Assembly (NCBI GenBank): GCA_003952965.2
Contig: CM025851.1
Location: forward strand, 19,321,633-19,385,632
Direction: 5' to 3'
Length of the DNA: 64,000 bases
From: Morella rubra
Taxonomy: Eukaryota; Streptophyta; Magnoliopsida; Fagales; Myricaceae
Shown: positions 1-11,299 of the stretch, piece by piece
Position numbering within the stretch: the first letter of the stretch is position 1
Layout: each line of letters opens with the position of its first letter
Translations under genes and position numbers: made by a program
Notes under the pieces: model-generated
Seen by the model: only the letters and a program-made list of their open reading frames with translations
Databases searched by the model: none
What the model was told of the DNA's origin: nothing

Positions 1-585
1 TGCGATAAGCACAATTGGCAAGACCTCTATCAAGCCTCTCCCGAATATTCACCAAACCATCACGGTTGTTAGACCATGTGAACGGAGAGCCACTAAAACC
101 AAGTTCAATGAGACCATGAGTATTAAAGAGGCCAACGGAAGCCCCACTTGTTTTTCCCAATCAGCAACCAAACAGTTAAAGTCTACCACACATATCCAAG
201 GACCACCAAAGGAATTAGCCAAACATCAAGCTCATGCCAAAAACCTTCCTGTAAATGCCAATGGGTAGTCCATAGACGCAAGAATCAACCAAGGAGTAGT
301 ACTAGGATCCGAGTACATCAATAAATTAACAGAATTAGGAGAAGAAGAAATAACCTCAACATCCACACCCGTTTTCCAGGAAAAAACAATACCACCCCAA
401 GACCCATCAGGAGGGAAATCAACAAAGCTATAAAAACCAACACGATTCGAGGGACTACGAACATTCTTAATTTTTGTTTCAGAGAGACAAATAAAATCCA
501 AAGAAAATTTCCTTTCCATTGACTGGAGCTCAAGAACTGCCGCCAACCGGCCTATTCTGCGGCAATTCCAATAGAGGCCCCTCAT
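1..585 (-). pseudogene. LINE ORF2, endonuclease N-terminus (partial)
   Basis: This is the start of a plant L1-type LINE ORF2, whose AP-endonuclease-like domain nicks target DNA before target-primed reverse transcription. Reading starts at ATG 585 with MRGLYWNCRRIGR, followed by the typical LSETK motif (FICLSETKIK), which carries the catalytic glutamate. The frame is open to 232. Beyond a frameshift the same domain continues to the window edge: CVVDFNCLVADWEKQ (the GDFN motif with Val for Gly) and then SGSPFTWSNNRDG followed by RERLDRGLAN, both hallmarks of the endonuclease C-terminal half. Reverse transcriptase would lie beyond base 1. The ORF1 stop and this start share four bases (ATGA, 585-582). 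At least one frameshift shows that the copy is dead. Family assignment is secure; the clade is not resolved. Confidence 0.88.
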
Positions 586-1080
586 TGAGCCTTTTGGGGT
601 GGCTTAGGGCCCACCTCCAAACCCAAAACAGAAGAAAAGGAACGTACCTCTGCCTGTGACTCCTCCAAAGAAGAATCCACATCATTGTCAGCCAACACAA
701 ATGTGAGTCTAAATAACAACCCGAGAGGGGGGGTGAATTGGGTTTAACAAAAAATTTAACCCTTTTTTGATAAAAAAAAAAAATAAATAAATAGATCTGG
801 AAAATTTTTCTTTTTAACAAAAAAAAGATGCAGGTCTGAAAGTGTTTAAGGCTAAGCAAATTATAAGCAATAAATGATAAAGTTTAAAACACAACAAATA
901 TGGATATGAAACAAAAATAAGAGAGATAGAGTTAGAGAGACGACACCGCAATTTTAGGTGGTTCGGCCAACACTTGCCTACGTCCACCCCCAAGGCTATT
1001 GACTTCCTTGGGCTTCCTTCACTATTCTCCAAATAGCGAATACACCTTAGCTTCCGGGTGCTAAGGAACCTTTACAAAGC

Positions 1081-2633
1081 TGTGAGTCTAAATAACAACC
1101 CAAGAGGGGGGTGAATTGGGTTTATCAAAAACGTCTCCCCTTTTTAATAAAAATGCAGATCTGGAAAATATACTATTTCTACAAATACACGAGCAGATCT
1201 GAATATGCTTAATGTTTCTTAATAAGAAGAAAACAATAAATCATAAAGCATAAATCTCCACAAGTATGAATATGTACTGAAACGTAAGAGAGATAGAGTT
1301 AGAGAGATGACACCGTAATTTTAGGTAGTTCGGCCAACACTTGCCTACGTCCACCCCAAGGCTATTTACTTCCTTTTACTTCTTGGGCTTCCTTCACTAT
1401 TCTCCAAATAGCAAATACACCTTAGCTTCCCGGGTGCTAAGGAACCTTTACAAAGCGTTTTTCGAGCTCACGCTTCAACTTTCTAAATCCCAAAATCCAA
1501 GGGATTTCTTCTATTCTCACAAGTAGGACAAGTGTTTACCCAACACTCCTCACAAATCCCAAAACCCAAGGATTTCTTCTACCCTAACGAGTAGGACAAG
1601 TGTTCACCCAACACTTAAGTGTTTACAAATAATGGGTACAATAAGGAATGGCTCTCTAAGTCGAATATGCAAGTGGAAAGCTCACAACTTGTGGAATGGC
1701 TCTCTAAGCCGAATTAGCAAATGAAAAGCTCAATAAAGTGCAAGAAGACAAGATTCTTGAATGAAACCTAAAGTTTAGCAAGTAAGAGCACAAGCTTTCT
1801 TGATAGGTGCGTCTTCTCTCTTCTTCAAAGCACTTTCTCTCTCTAGAAGTCAGGGCACGATTGATTGCAAGTGTGTTGTCTCTTCTTCAAGAAACTTCTC
1901 TCTCTTTGGAGGCTAGATCGTCAAGGATAGCACGAGAAGAAGATTTAACAATGGGAGCTTTGATCTTGGAGGAATCAACAAATGAAATCTTTTGATCTTG
2001 CTTTTTCTCTCTCTAGATGTTGCGATGATGATCGAGCTACTTCTTCTCTCTCCATCTCGTTCTTCTTATAGCCCCTAGGTCTTCAACAGTCATCAAGTGG
2101 CTTCATTTTACCGTTGGAGGGGTTTAAAAGACTTTTTGAAACATTTTGGATGATCTGACGTCGTTTACAAGATATCTGCAATTTCGCACTATGTGTCGAC
2201 ACATTGATAGTATGTGCTGACACATTAAAACTTGGCCTGAAATTTTGGAGTTGGGCTCTCAATGGGTGTTAGTGTCAATGTGTCGACACTATCTCAATGT
2301 GTCGACACTTCCAACACTTAGTCACAAAACAATCTGTAGTTCAATTGTATCAATGTGTCGAACTTCCAACACTTAGACAAAAAATTTTCTTTAAACAACT
2401 ACTTCAATTTATAAAAAAAAATGCTTACAATATAAAAGATGATTAATTAGCAAGTGTAATGATGATCAAGTATGCTTGGAGAGATTTTAGAATAAGGAAA
2501 CCTTGATACTCTAAAAACATAATTTTCTTGAAAGGAATTTCAATGTAAAAACTAAAAGACTTGAACGAGTATGAAAACTTTGTTATCATCAAAATCAAAA
2601 TGGATTGTTTGTAAAAACAACCTTGGGCTAACA
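1081..2633. mobile_element. LTR-like element, inner copy nested in the same family
   Basis: This second copy of the same 1.55-kb element has TGTGAGTC...GGCTAACA termini. It is inserted into the outer copy at its own internal site, with a perfect 5-bp target duplication AAAGC (1076-1080 and 2634-2638). The order is outer 5' part, whole inner copy, outer 3' part, which gives the misleading look of two tandem repeats (702/1081 and 1457/2639). Both copies are in the same orientation. No coding capacity is recognised. The two copies differ by small indels, including different numbers of the GTGTCGACAC palindrome. Confidence 0.82.
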
Positions 2634-3520
2634 AAAGCGTTTTTCGAGCTCACGCTTTAACTCTCTTCACAAATCCCAAAACCCAAGGGATTTCTTCTAC
2701 TCTCACAAGTAGGACCAAGTGTTTTCCAACACTTAAATGTTTTACAATAAGTGGGTACAATGAAGAATGGCTCTCTAAGCCAAATAAGCAATGAAAATCA
2801 CAAAACGTGTGGAATGGCTCTCTAAGCCAAATCAGCAAGTGGAAAGCTCAATAGAGTGCAAGAAGACAAGATTCTCAAATGAAATCTAAAGTTTGGAAGT
2901 GTGAGCACAAGCCTTTTTAGGTAGATGCGGTTTTCCCTCTTCTTCAAAGCACTTTCTCTCTCTAGAAGTTAGGGCAAGAGTAATAGCAAGTGTTTTCCCT
3001 CTTCTTCAATAAATTTCTCTCCCTTTGAAGGCGAAGTCGTCAATGACGAGCAAGAGGAGAAGTTTTGACAATGAGAGCTCTGGACTTGAAGGAATAAGCA
3101 AATGGATTTGTTTGGATCTTGGCTTTTTCTCTCTCTAGATGTTGCGATGATGATCGAGCTACTTCTTCTCTCTCCATCTCGTTCTTCTTATAGCCCCTAG
3201 GTCTTCAACGGTCATCAAGTGGCTTCATTTTACCGTTGGAGGGGTTTAAAAAACTTTTTGAAACATTTTGGATGATCTGGCGTCGTTTCCAGGATATTTG
3301 CAATTTCGCACTATGTGCCGACACATTGTCTTCTATGTGTCGACACCATGTTTCATCTCTCGGGAGACAGTGCAATGTGTCGACACATAGTTTTCAATGT
3401 GTCGACACATTGAACACTTAGTCTGAAAATGCTGTCGACAGTGAATTTTTGCATTTTGGAGTTGGGCTATCGGGTGTAAGTGCAATGTGTCGACCCTATG
3501 ATGCAATGTGTCGACACTTA
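2190..3520. repeat. Clustered GTGTCGACAC palindromes inside the LTR-like element
   Basis: Exact or near-exact copies of the palindrome (A)ATGTGTCGACAC(ATT) occur at about 2193, 2218, 2278 and 2302 in the inner copy. In the outer copy they occur at about 3314, 3337, 3374, 3393, 3484 and 3504. They lie in a part of the element that would be upstream of its 3' end in either orientation. Such arrays could bind a dimeric factor or fold into hairpins. The function is not known from the sequence. Confidence 0.7.
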
Positions 3521-5722
3521 TAAGTGCTGAGAGAAAAAACAGCAACTTTAAAGCATCCAATCCATTCCAAACTTCTTTAAACACCTACAATATGAAAAAT
3601 TGATCTTATCAACTTGTGTAATGGTGTTCAAGTACACTTAAAAATATTTTAGAGAGATAACCTCAAACCTTTGAAATAAATCTTAGAAAATAGTGGATTG
3701 ACAATGTAAAATCTAAAAGCCTTCAAAACTTAGAATTTTTGTTATCATCAAAATCAAATATGGATTGTTTGCAAAACAACCTTGGGCTAACAACAAATTT
3801 GCGAGGAGAATTACGCTTTCGCAAAGCAATTTTAGTACGACGAGCTTTCAATGCCGCTAGAGTGATATGCTCTTCCAACTCAGAAGCATGAATCACCTGA
3901 AAAATCCCCAACAAAACCCAATTGACGGAGAGGAGAACGACTAAGAGAGGCAGCACGTTTGGAAGAAAATTCCTCAAAGAGATGGGAAGAAGACTTCTGT
4001 TTCGGGGTGCGCTGAGGACTATCAGCTGAAAACATCCCAGGGGGGCAGAGAAATGGTCAACACCAGCGCCAATAGAAAGGGGACCCGAAGGGTAATGGGT
4101 AAAAACAAGCCCAAAGTTGCTCACGACACCAGGAGCACAAGTATCAACCACTTGTTTACCTTTAAGTTCGGAAGAAATAGAAGGCTGACTAGGGAGAACA
4201 GAACTGGGCGCTTTAGAAATACCACCAAAAGACACAGAGCTAGCAAGAAAATTACCATCCATAGCTACGTTCGGCCCAAAGGAAAGAGGCCCAGGCGTAG
4301 GAGAAAAAGCCCAATCAACAGAGGAAGGAGGAAAACTACCTTTCAGTCCACCACAAGGCGGGGCTAGAAAAAGCTATAGCACACCAACCAGAAATAAAAG
4401 GACCAGCGTCCAAAGCACTCATAGAAGGAGGGGCCAAAAGGGGGTTGACCCACGCGACCAAGCAAAGTAAAAGGTGCTTTTTGAACAAACCCATCACCCA
4501 CAGGATGAGACAAGTCAGGGGACTTCGGGAAATTCAAGGAATTCTCAATCACCAAAGAGGAAAGAATCGAGCTTGTCCCACCCGACATGTCAGCCAAGCA
4601 AGAAACATGTAATTCTAGATCAGCACCAACAACGGCTTGCTTCCCCACCCTAGACGGCGGCTCCAAAGATCTCTAGAGATCAGTCCCCTGACTTGTCTCA
4701 CCCACAGGATGAGACAAGTCAGAGGACTTCTGTGACTTCAAGGAATCCTCAATCACCAAAGAGGAAAGAATCGGGCTTGTCCCAGCCGACATGTCAGCCA
4801 AGCAAAAAACACGTACTTCCAAATTAGCACCAACAACAACTTGCTTCCCCACCCTAAACGGCAGCCCCGGAGATCTCCAACCAACTGAAGAACCTTTGGA
4901 ACAAGAAGAATCAGGAGAACTAGATAGACCACTCTTAGGATCACATCGAGGGGACTGCATAACCCGAACCACAGGGTCCCGACGAAGACTGGAAGAATCA
5001 GCACACATCTTGTAGTCAAAAGGAAGCTTCCCCGTATGAACAGCAGCAAGACGACAAGAGCTTTGAGTATGACCGATTCTACCACAGACATAACAAAAAT
5101 CGGCTAACTTCTTATATTTAAACTGAACCCAAGTGGTAGAGAGACCCAAACAAGGGATTGGGAAGCCGGAAACAAGAGGTTTAGTAAGATCGAAATCCAC
5201 TCTAAGACGCAAGAAACTACGTTTAGAGGCAGCTAGGTATTCATAGGCATCAAGCGCCAGCAGCTTCCCCAACTTAAAACTAATGTATTTAGCATTAGCA
5301 TCACCCATGCGATTCTGAGGGAGTCCATGAACTTGCACCCAAAAGGGGATCGAGCGAAAAGAAACTTCCTAAAGAACCATCTCGTGCTCCCATTGTTTGA
5401 AAACCATTAGTTGACCCCACACATTCCAAGGAGATTGAACCAACACAAAAGAACGATCTTCCTCATGAAGGAAGTGGAAAAGATAGATATTCTGTTCGAT
5501 TTCCTCCACCAGAAATTCCTTAATACTCGTCCAAGCTATTTTAAGGGTAGCATGGACAACAGACGCAGTAATTGATTGGGAAGTAATCACCTTAGCAACC
5601 AAAGATAGGATCGAACTCTTTTCTTCCTCAGAAGACACTAGTTCAAGAACAGAATAAAACTCATCCCACTTCATGTTCTGAAGCTGAGAGACTATGGCAT
5701 CCATCTCCTGAGGAGACGACAT

Positions 5723-6019
5723 CAACGCAGCACCAGAAGAGAGAACAAAACACACTAGAAGGAGGAAGGAAAAAGGCCAGCAAATGCAAGAAAAACAAGA
5801 AGAGAAAAGGAAACGGAGAAGGCAAAACCGCAAGAAGAAACTAGGGACGAAACCCAAACAAACTCCACAAGGGAGTAGGGGAACGAAAACTGTACGGAGA
5901 GAAAATCCATACAGTTAAAAATCGCAAATACTTACTTTTTTTTTTTTTTTTTGGCTGGCGGTTCATGATATTAGAGCCTTTGAAGATTGGTGACTTTGAA
6001 GACAACCAGCTTGCGAAAG
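5723..6019. other. LINE 5' region and junction with the gypsy element
   Basis: This holds the presumed 5' untranslated region of the minus-strand LINE, a T17 run (5936-5952) and the beginning of the Ty3/gypsy remnant. No gene is seen. A hydrophobic open frame extending ORF1 upstream of 5722 has no start or domain that supports translation. Confidence 0.5.
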
Positions 6020-6210
6020 CTATCCTAAACCTTAACTCTTTCTTGGATGTTGATAAACGGGTTGAGCGGGTTTATTAATTGCTTTTTAGGTCATGAGGCA
6101 AAGCCAAATGATGCAGAAATTTCTTAGGTACTTGAAGACTTACTAGAGAAATTCAGCGATCTTAAGCCAGGACAGTTTCCTTAACAACTTCCCCCTTACG
6201 AGAAGCTATG

Positions 6211-7413
6211 TAAGAAGTATGCCCTAAAAATCAGTTTTATTTAAAGATGATTATAATAAATTATTTCTTGTTTATCACATATGTTTATTTATTTATGGGT
6301 ATTATGTTGTGGCATAAGATGTCACAGTTTTTGTTGTTAAGTGACACATTGTTCTAGACCAAGGTACATGTTTATGTATATAAGTTACACTCGTTGTGCC
6401 TCTATTAAATAGAATGATGACTTCTGTCATTGAGGTGGTGACCTTAAGCAAACGAGTGGGTGCATTGTAAGAGTACATGCATTGAACGGATCTAATATGA
6501 ATATCTTCTAGAAGTGATCACCGATGGTGAGAATTATTCAACACAATCGACTTATGGTATCCTTAGACCTGAGAGGTTTATATGGAATTTATTTGTTGTA
6601 TACTTGTGCTCTGACCGAGTCATTTGGTGATGATCTTTATAGGTCAAATATTCCAGACAAAGTTGGTCTTGTATATAGTAAATAGTTTTGTAAATGCTCA
6701 ATAAGGAATCCACCAGTCTCTTAACGAGATAGTATATTCATTAAATCTGTATGGGGTTGAACTCTGGAAAATCACTGGCCAGTGTAATTAATAAATTGTT
6801 TTGGAAACAATTTGGGAGTTCAACAAATTACAGATTGGAATTAAGAATTATATGAGCTAGGGATTTAATCGGTGATATTATTCTGATCCTATTAGCTCAT
6901 GTGGAATATAGAATGGTGGAAGGATAAATAAGTTAATATTGTTAGCAAAATGATTTCACAAATCAATCTCAAAATTCTCGGGGGTGAATTGTAATATGTT
7001 GATGGACATGATTACAATTAGTAGAAGCCTAAAATTCGGAATAAAAGAATATAAGGAGTTAATGGAAAATGAGTTTTTCCATGTGATCCTACAGCCGAGA
7101 TTTGAGATCCTAACGATCCCACGCACTATCACAACTAGGTTTTCATATATAAGGATAGTTATGAGATAGTCTACCCTAGAAGAATTGAATGGACTAATTG
7201 TTAGTCTAAGAGTTAGTCATCAAGACTCAGAGAAAAACCCTAAGATAGTTGTGAGCGTGGAGAGGAAGGAGGCAGAACACTTGAGCTACTATTGTGGAAT
7301 CTCGGATTGTGAGTTCGACAAGAACCTAAAGATTATCAAAGAATTCTCGGGATGTAAAAAAAAAAAAAAGAAAGAGAATTGGTAAGTTAATTTTCCGCAG
7401 ACAAACTTTCAGT
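6211..7413 (+). mobile_element. 1.2-kb LTR-like repeat, copy 1 of 3
   Basis: This non-coding insertion splits the gypsy pol between the pre-RT linker and RT. The five bases CTATG occur directly before it (6206-6210) and after it (7414-7418), as expected for a target duplication. An alternative boundary uses TG at 6209 and CA at 7399, giving TG...CA LTR-like ends; I cannot decide between them. Two inverted copies lie at 33960-35241 and 58928-60085. No polymerase or gag is present. A solo LTR of a copia-like element is my best guess from its length and ends, but this is inference. Confidence 0.7.
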
Positions 7414-9837
7414 CTATGCATAATATCAACTTGGAAGTGAAATCATCACTTCCCAACTTGTCTCACTACTATATGAGTCTTGTTAAACACGCCAAGCTAC
7501 AACACCAAGTTCAAGAATGATTGGAGCGCAAGTTTATTCCGAAAAGTCTTAGTCCATGTGTAGTACTTGCCCTCTTGATGCTGAAGAAAGATAGAAGTTG
7601 GCGGACATTCGAGCAATTAGTAAGATAACGGTTAAATATCGTTTCCCAATGCCCCGATTAGAAGACATGCTTGATCAGCTTTGTGAGGCATCAACTTTTA
7701 CAAAAATCATAGCAGCTACAACAAGATTCGCTTGCGTACTAGGGACAAATGAAAGACGACTTTGAAGACAAAAAGAAGACTTCTATGAATAGCCGGTTAT
7801 GCCTTTTGGGCTAACCAACGCTCCGAATACATTCATGCGAATAATGACCCAAGCCCTCTCTCATAGTCCAAGTGAGCGCGCCAATCATTTGTGCCAAGTA
7901 TTGGTCCGGTTATGAGAGGAGCAACTATACATAAATCGAAGCAAGTGTTCGTTCATGAAGATATAAGTCTATTTTCTGGGGTTCATCAATTTCAGCCAAG
8001 GTATCAAATTTGATCCCGCTAAAATACAAACAGTACGGATTAGCCAACGCTCAAGTAATTTGTTTTATGTGCGAGGCTTTCATGGGATCTCGACATTTTA
8101 TAGGTGATTTATTCATGGGTTTAGCACCATTATGGCCCCTATTACTGAGTGCTTAAAATTCAAGAAATTTATTTTGACCCAAGCCGCGGAGCGTGCATTT
8201 CAGAAAATCAAGGCGTGTAAGTCAAATGCACATGTCCTGAAGCTTCCTGATTTTTCTAAAATCTTTGAAGTCTCATGTGTTGCCTCCCACTTGGGAATTG
8301 GGAGTGTTTTCAACCGAGATGGACATCCGATAGCCTACTTCGCTGAAAAATTGAATGACACAATGTAAAGGTATTCAACTTATGAATTGGATTTTTATGC
8401 TCTAGTTCAAACACTTAAAGCATTGGCATTATTACTTGATCCGCGGAGAATTCATTTTAGTCAATAACCATGATTCTTTGCAGCATTTACGATAACAAAA
8501 TCGTTTAAATAATTTAAATACTAAACATGCTCGTTGGTTTGATTACATCGAACAATTTGACTTAGTCATTCAACATAATTCTTGAATAGATAACAAGGTA
8601 GCTGACACCTTGAGTTGCAGACCCCAACTTCGAGCCACTTCCTATACTCATGTCGTTGGGTTTGAGTCTATGAAGGAGCAATATCAGGATGATCTGGATT
8701 TTGGTGCCATATGGGCAAAGTTTATTGTGATCCACAATGGACTTGATGCCCATTTTATCAATTAGGAAGGTTTTTTCTTGAGAAATGCCAAGATTTTCAA
8801 GAATTTAACATTTCAAAACTTTATGGTGGTGGTCGAGCTGGTACTTTGGCCTCGACAAGGCAACGACTTTGGTGAAAGGTTGTTTCTATTGGTCTAAATT
8901 GCGCAAGTATGTGCATACTTTAGTGAAGCACTGCAGGGTCTATCAAATTAACAAAGAAATTATGCATAATACTGGATTGTATACTCCAATGTCAGTTCCT
9001 GACCAACCATGGCGAGATATCAGTATTGATTTTATTTTGAGTTTGCCAAAAACTCTTAGGGGCATGATTCGATAATTGACGTTGTCGAATTGCGGCTCTA
9101 AAAAATCGCCCACTTTGTTTCGTGTTGAAATACCTTTAATGCCTCTCAAATTGCAGCCCTTTTTATGATGAAGATTGTTCGCCTTCATGGTTTACCGACG
9201 TCCCTTGTTTATGGCCGTGATGAAAAGTTCATGAGTTATTTCTGAAAAAATTTTAGCCAAAAATGGGTACGAATATGTCATTCTCCAGTGTTTTTCATTT
9301 GCAAATTGATGGCTAGACAAAGGTAACAAATAGAAGCCTTGGGAATCTGCTACGATGTCTAGTTAATGATCACACGTCTAGCTAGGATTTGATAGTCCCA
9401 TAAGCTGAATTCGTATTTAATAATTTAGTTAATAGGATGACGGGGTATGCTCCTTTTGAGGTACTTTATGGTTTTCAACCAAGAACACCAATTGATCTCC
9501 ATTCTCTTTTGTCACCAAAGAGAGTTAGAACCAACTGAAGATTTGTCTCGCTATATGGTTCAAATACGTGAAGAAGTACGAAAAAAGTATTGCTCTTAAT
9601 CTCGCTGACTATGTGGATCGTGCTAATATAAAACGAAAGGAGAAATCTTTTGAAGTTGGCAATTCTATTTTGATACGACTACATCCAAAAAGGTATTCAC
9701 CAGGTAGTTTTACTAAACTGCATGCAAGAATATCTGGATGATTCAAAATCAAAAAGAGGCTTGGTCCAATATGCATATCTAATTGAACTACCACCAAATT
9801 ACAATATCAGTGCAATATTTAATGGGATGGAATTTAG

Positions 9838-10612
9838 GGCTGTAGTCAAGCAGAGTCGAATCAAATATTGGTTGTTTAAACTTGGCTCGTTAGACATATA
9901 TGTGAGTTCAAACTCGAGCCAAGCTTGAATCGAGCTTCTGCAGGAGTGTTCGAATTCGGCTTCGTTTAAAATTTTTCATCTTCAAATGAGCTCGAGCTCG
10001 ATTAAAAATATATACACGATTCAGTTCGAGCTTATTCGAGCCAGCTCAAACTCGACCCAACCAAGAAAATATGAGCTTAGAAATACATATATCATAAACA
10101 AAACTCAAATCAAGCCTCAACATATGGTGTCATAGTACATAATATATGACATATCATAAACACTTGACATTTGTGCGAACTTTATTTTAGAAAATATTTA
10201 GATTCATATATAACTATGTTAATTGGCAAAAATGACCTACAACATATATTTAATATATAGAGGGCATAACAAATCCTTATGGATAATACTCATCCATTCA
10301 TATATCAATATAATCAAATGCATATTTTACTAATATGTGACTATTAAATATAAACCAATAAATAAATAAGAAACTTATAATACATACAAGTATAAAGAGC
10401 TTTTAAATGAGCTCAAATAAGCTAAGTCGAGCTAAAATGAGTTTCGTTTGCGAGCTTAAATTGATACGAGCCAACCGAGTTTTGTTCATTTAATATTCAA
10501 GTCAGAAATTGTGTTTGAACTCGTCTCGTTTATTAAAAGAACTGAGCTTGAGTCGAGCTTTTACAAGCCGAGTTTGAGTTGTTCATAAATAACTCGAATC
10601 ATTTACAACCCT
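9838..10612. mobile_element. GAGCTCGAG-rich inverted-repeat element nested in gypsy
   Basis: Between the integrase C-terminal region and the chromodomain lies about 775 bp starting GGGCTGTAGTC and ending TTTACAACCC, a short imperfect terminal inverted repeat. The two outer 200-bp arms are rich in GAGCTCGAG/CTCGAACTCG words and are roughly complementary. The middle is AT-rich. No transposase is present, so it is a non-autonomous DNA element. No convincing target duplication was found, so the superfamily is left open. Confidence 0.55.
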
Positions 10613-10930
10613 AGGACGGATTAAACTGAGTATGAGGAGGGAGAAGAAGATGATATAGTTCTTAAGGTACCGGTTCGGGTACCTACAGTTGCTGGACGTC
10701 ATGAAGAATTTGAAGCTATTCGTAAGCATCAATTCGTTAAAACTCGATGAGGAGGCTATGATAAATACTAGTTGAAAAATCGCCCTCTTTTGAATGCAAT
10801 CTGATTGCAACCTGATGAAATACTTCACCTCAATCCCACCTTGTTGGAAGATTACAATACCCGCAACTTGCGAGAGCCAAGTTATTTTGGGAAAATGGAA
10901 ATTGATGCAAATATTCAATATGGTATGCAC

Positions 10931-11287
10931 GTGACTCTTGGAAGCATGATGCCGTTGAAGACTTAGCTATGGGTTGGCACATGGGAGATATTAGAATAAT
11001 TGTTGTTTGGATTTGCTTTTTAAGTTGTTTGTATACTTTCCTTCTATTTACCGGAAGTTGTTTTGTTGTCGGTTATATTAAGCCAAGTTAAAATAAAGAA
11101 ATGATCAACGTTTGCCTTCAAGCCTTTGAACTTAAACTTGAGATTCTAAAGATTATCAAGAGAGATTTTGCGATACCTGCTTGGTGAGACACTAAGCTTA
11201 CATCATAATTTTAGCTATATTTTTTTGGGTTGTAATTATTTTGAAACACTATTTCCTTTGAACTTAGATGAGTTTGGAGTAAGCTCA
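10931..11287. other. Intergenic or retroelement remnant, nothing recognised
   Basis: This is AT-rich sequence between the end of the gypsy chromodomain region and the CACTA terminus. It may include the gypsy 3' untranslated region. No ORF, repeat or RNA gene was recognised. Confidence 0.4.
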
Positions 11288-11299
11288 CACTACAGAAAG

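Larger units (their letters stand above)
702..3792. mobile_element. LTR-like element (solo LTR?), outer copy, inserted in the LINE
   Basis: The element begins TGTGAGTCTAAATAACAACC and ends CCTTGGGCTAACA, so its termini are TG...CA. It is flanked by a perfect 5-bp target duplication ACAAA (697-701 and 3793-3797). Subtracting the nested inner copy leaves about 1.53 kb (702-1080 joined to 2639-3792). No gag or pol is visible. The simplest reading is a solo LTR left by LTR-LTR recombination; a non-autonomous element is also possible. The sequence contains many copies of the palindrome GTGTCGACAC (3330-3520). Open frames of 60-80 codons inside it have no recognisable product. Confidence 0.8.
586..5722 (-). 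pseudogene. LINE ORF1 (gag-like, DUF4283 region and CCHC zinc knuckle), interrupted
   Basis: ORF1 of the same LINE encodes the nucleic-acid-binding protein of the retroposition particle. The start chosen is ATG 5722 (MSSPQEMDAIVSQLQNMKW). A DUF4283-like region follows (RSFVLVQSPWNVWGQ). Then, after an in-frame TAG at 5371-5369, comes FWVQVHGLPQNRM and a zinc knuckle CYVCGRIGHTQSSC (C-x2-C-x4-H-x4-C) near 5070-5110. The C-terminal half is Ser/Pro-rich. It contains a 204-bp direct duplication (about 4504-4707 and 4708-4890), another stop at 4673 and a frameshift near 4440. The reading frame is cut at 3797/702 by an LTR-like insertion. Removing it and one target copy restores continuity (…NSPRKF next to VLADNDVDSS…). 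The ORF ends QKAQ at 584-582. It is clearly a fossil. Confidence 0.85.
6020..10930 (+). mobile_element. Ty3/gypsy chromovirus pol remnant with two nested insertions
   Basis: A decayed gypsy polyprotein can be followed in order, across stops and frameshifts. The pre-RT linker (LLEKFSDLKPGQFP, 6100-6208) comes first, then reverse transcriptase (7420-7990, with MPFGLTNAPN near 7800). RNase H follows (8130-8600; PIAYFAEKLNDT, then YSTYELDFYALVQTLKAL). Then integrase with the zinc-binding region (8820-8970; CRVYQINKE) and the core start (9000-9060), and the integrase C-terminal region (9430-9830; NRTTGYAPFEVLYGFQPRTP, IELPPNYNISAIFN). A chromodomain-like end (10680-10860; LQPDEILHLNPTLLEDYNTR) marks a chromovirus. 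Gag, protease and LTRs were not found. The plus strand is the coding strand. Insertions at 6211-7413 and 9838-10612 split it. Confidence 0.86.

Noticed and set aside
702..3792. Two independent tandem duplications of about 380 and 1180 bp
   Set aside because: Target-site duplications at both levels show nested insertion instead.
4053..4367. 104-codon Arg-rich plus-strand frame
   Set aside because: Antisense shadow of the degenerate LINE ORF1.
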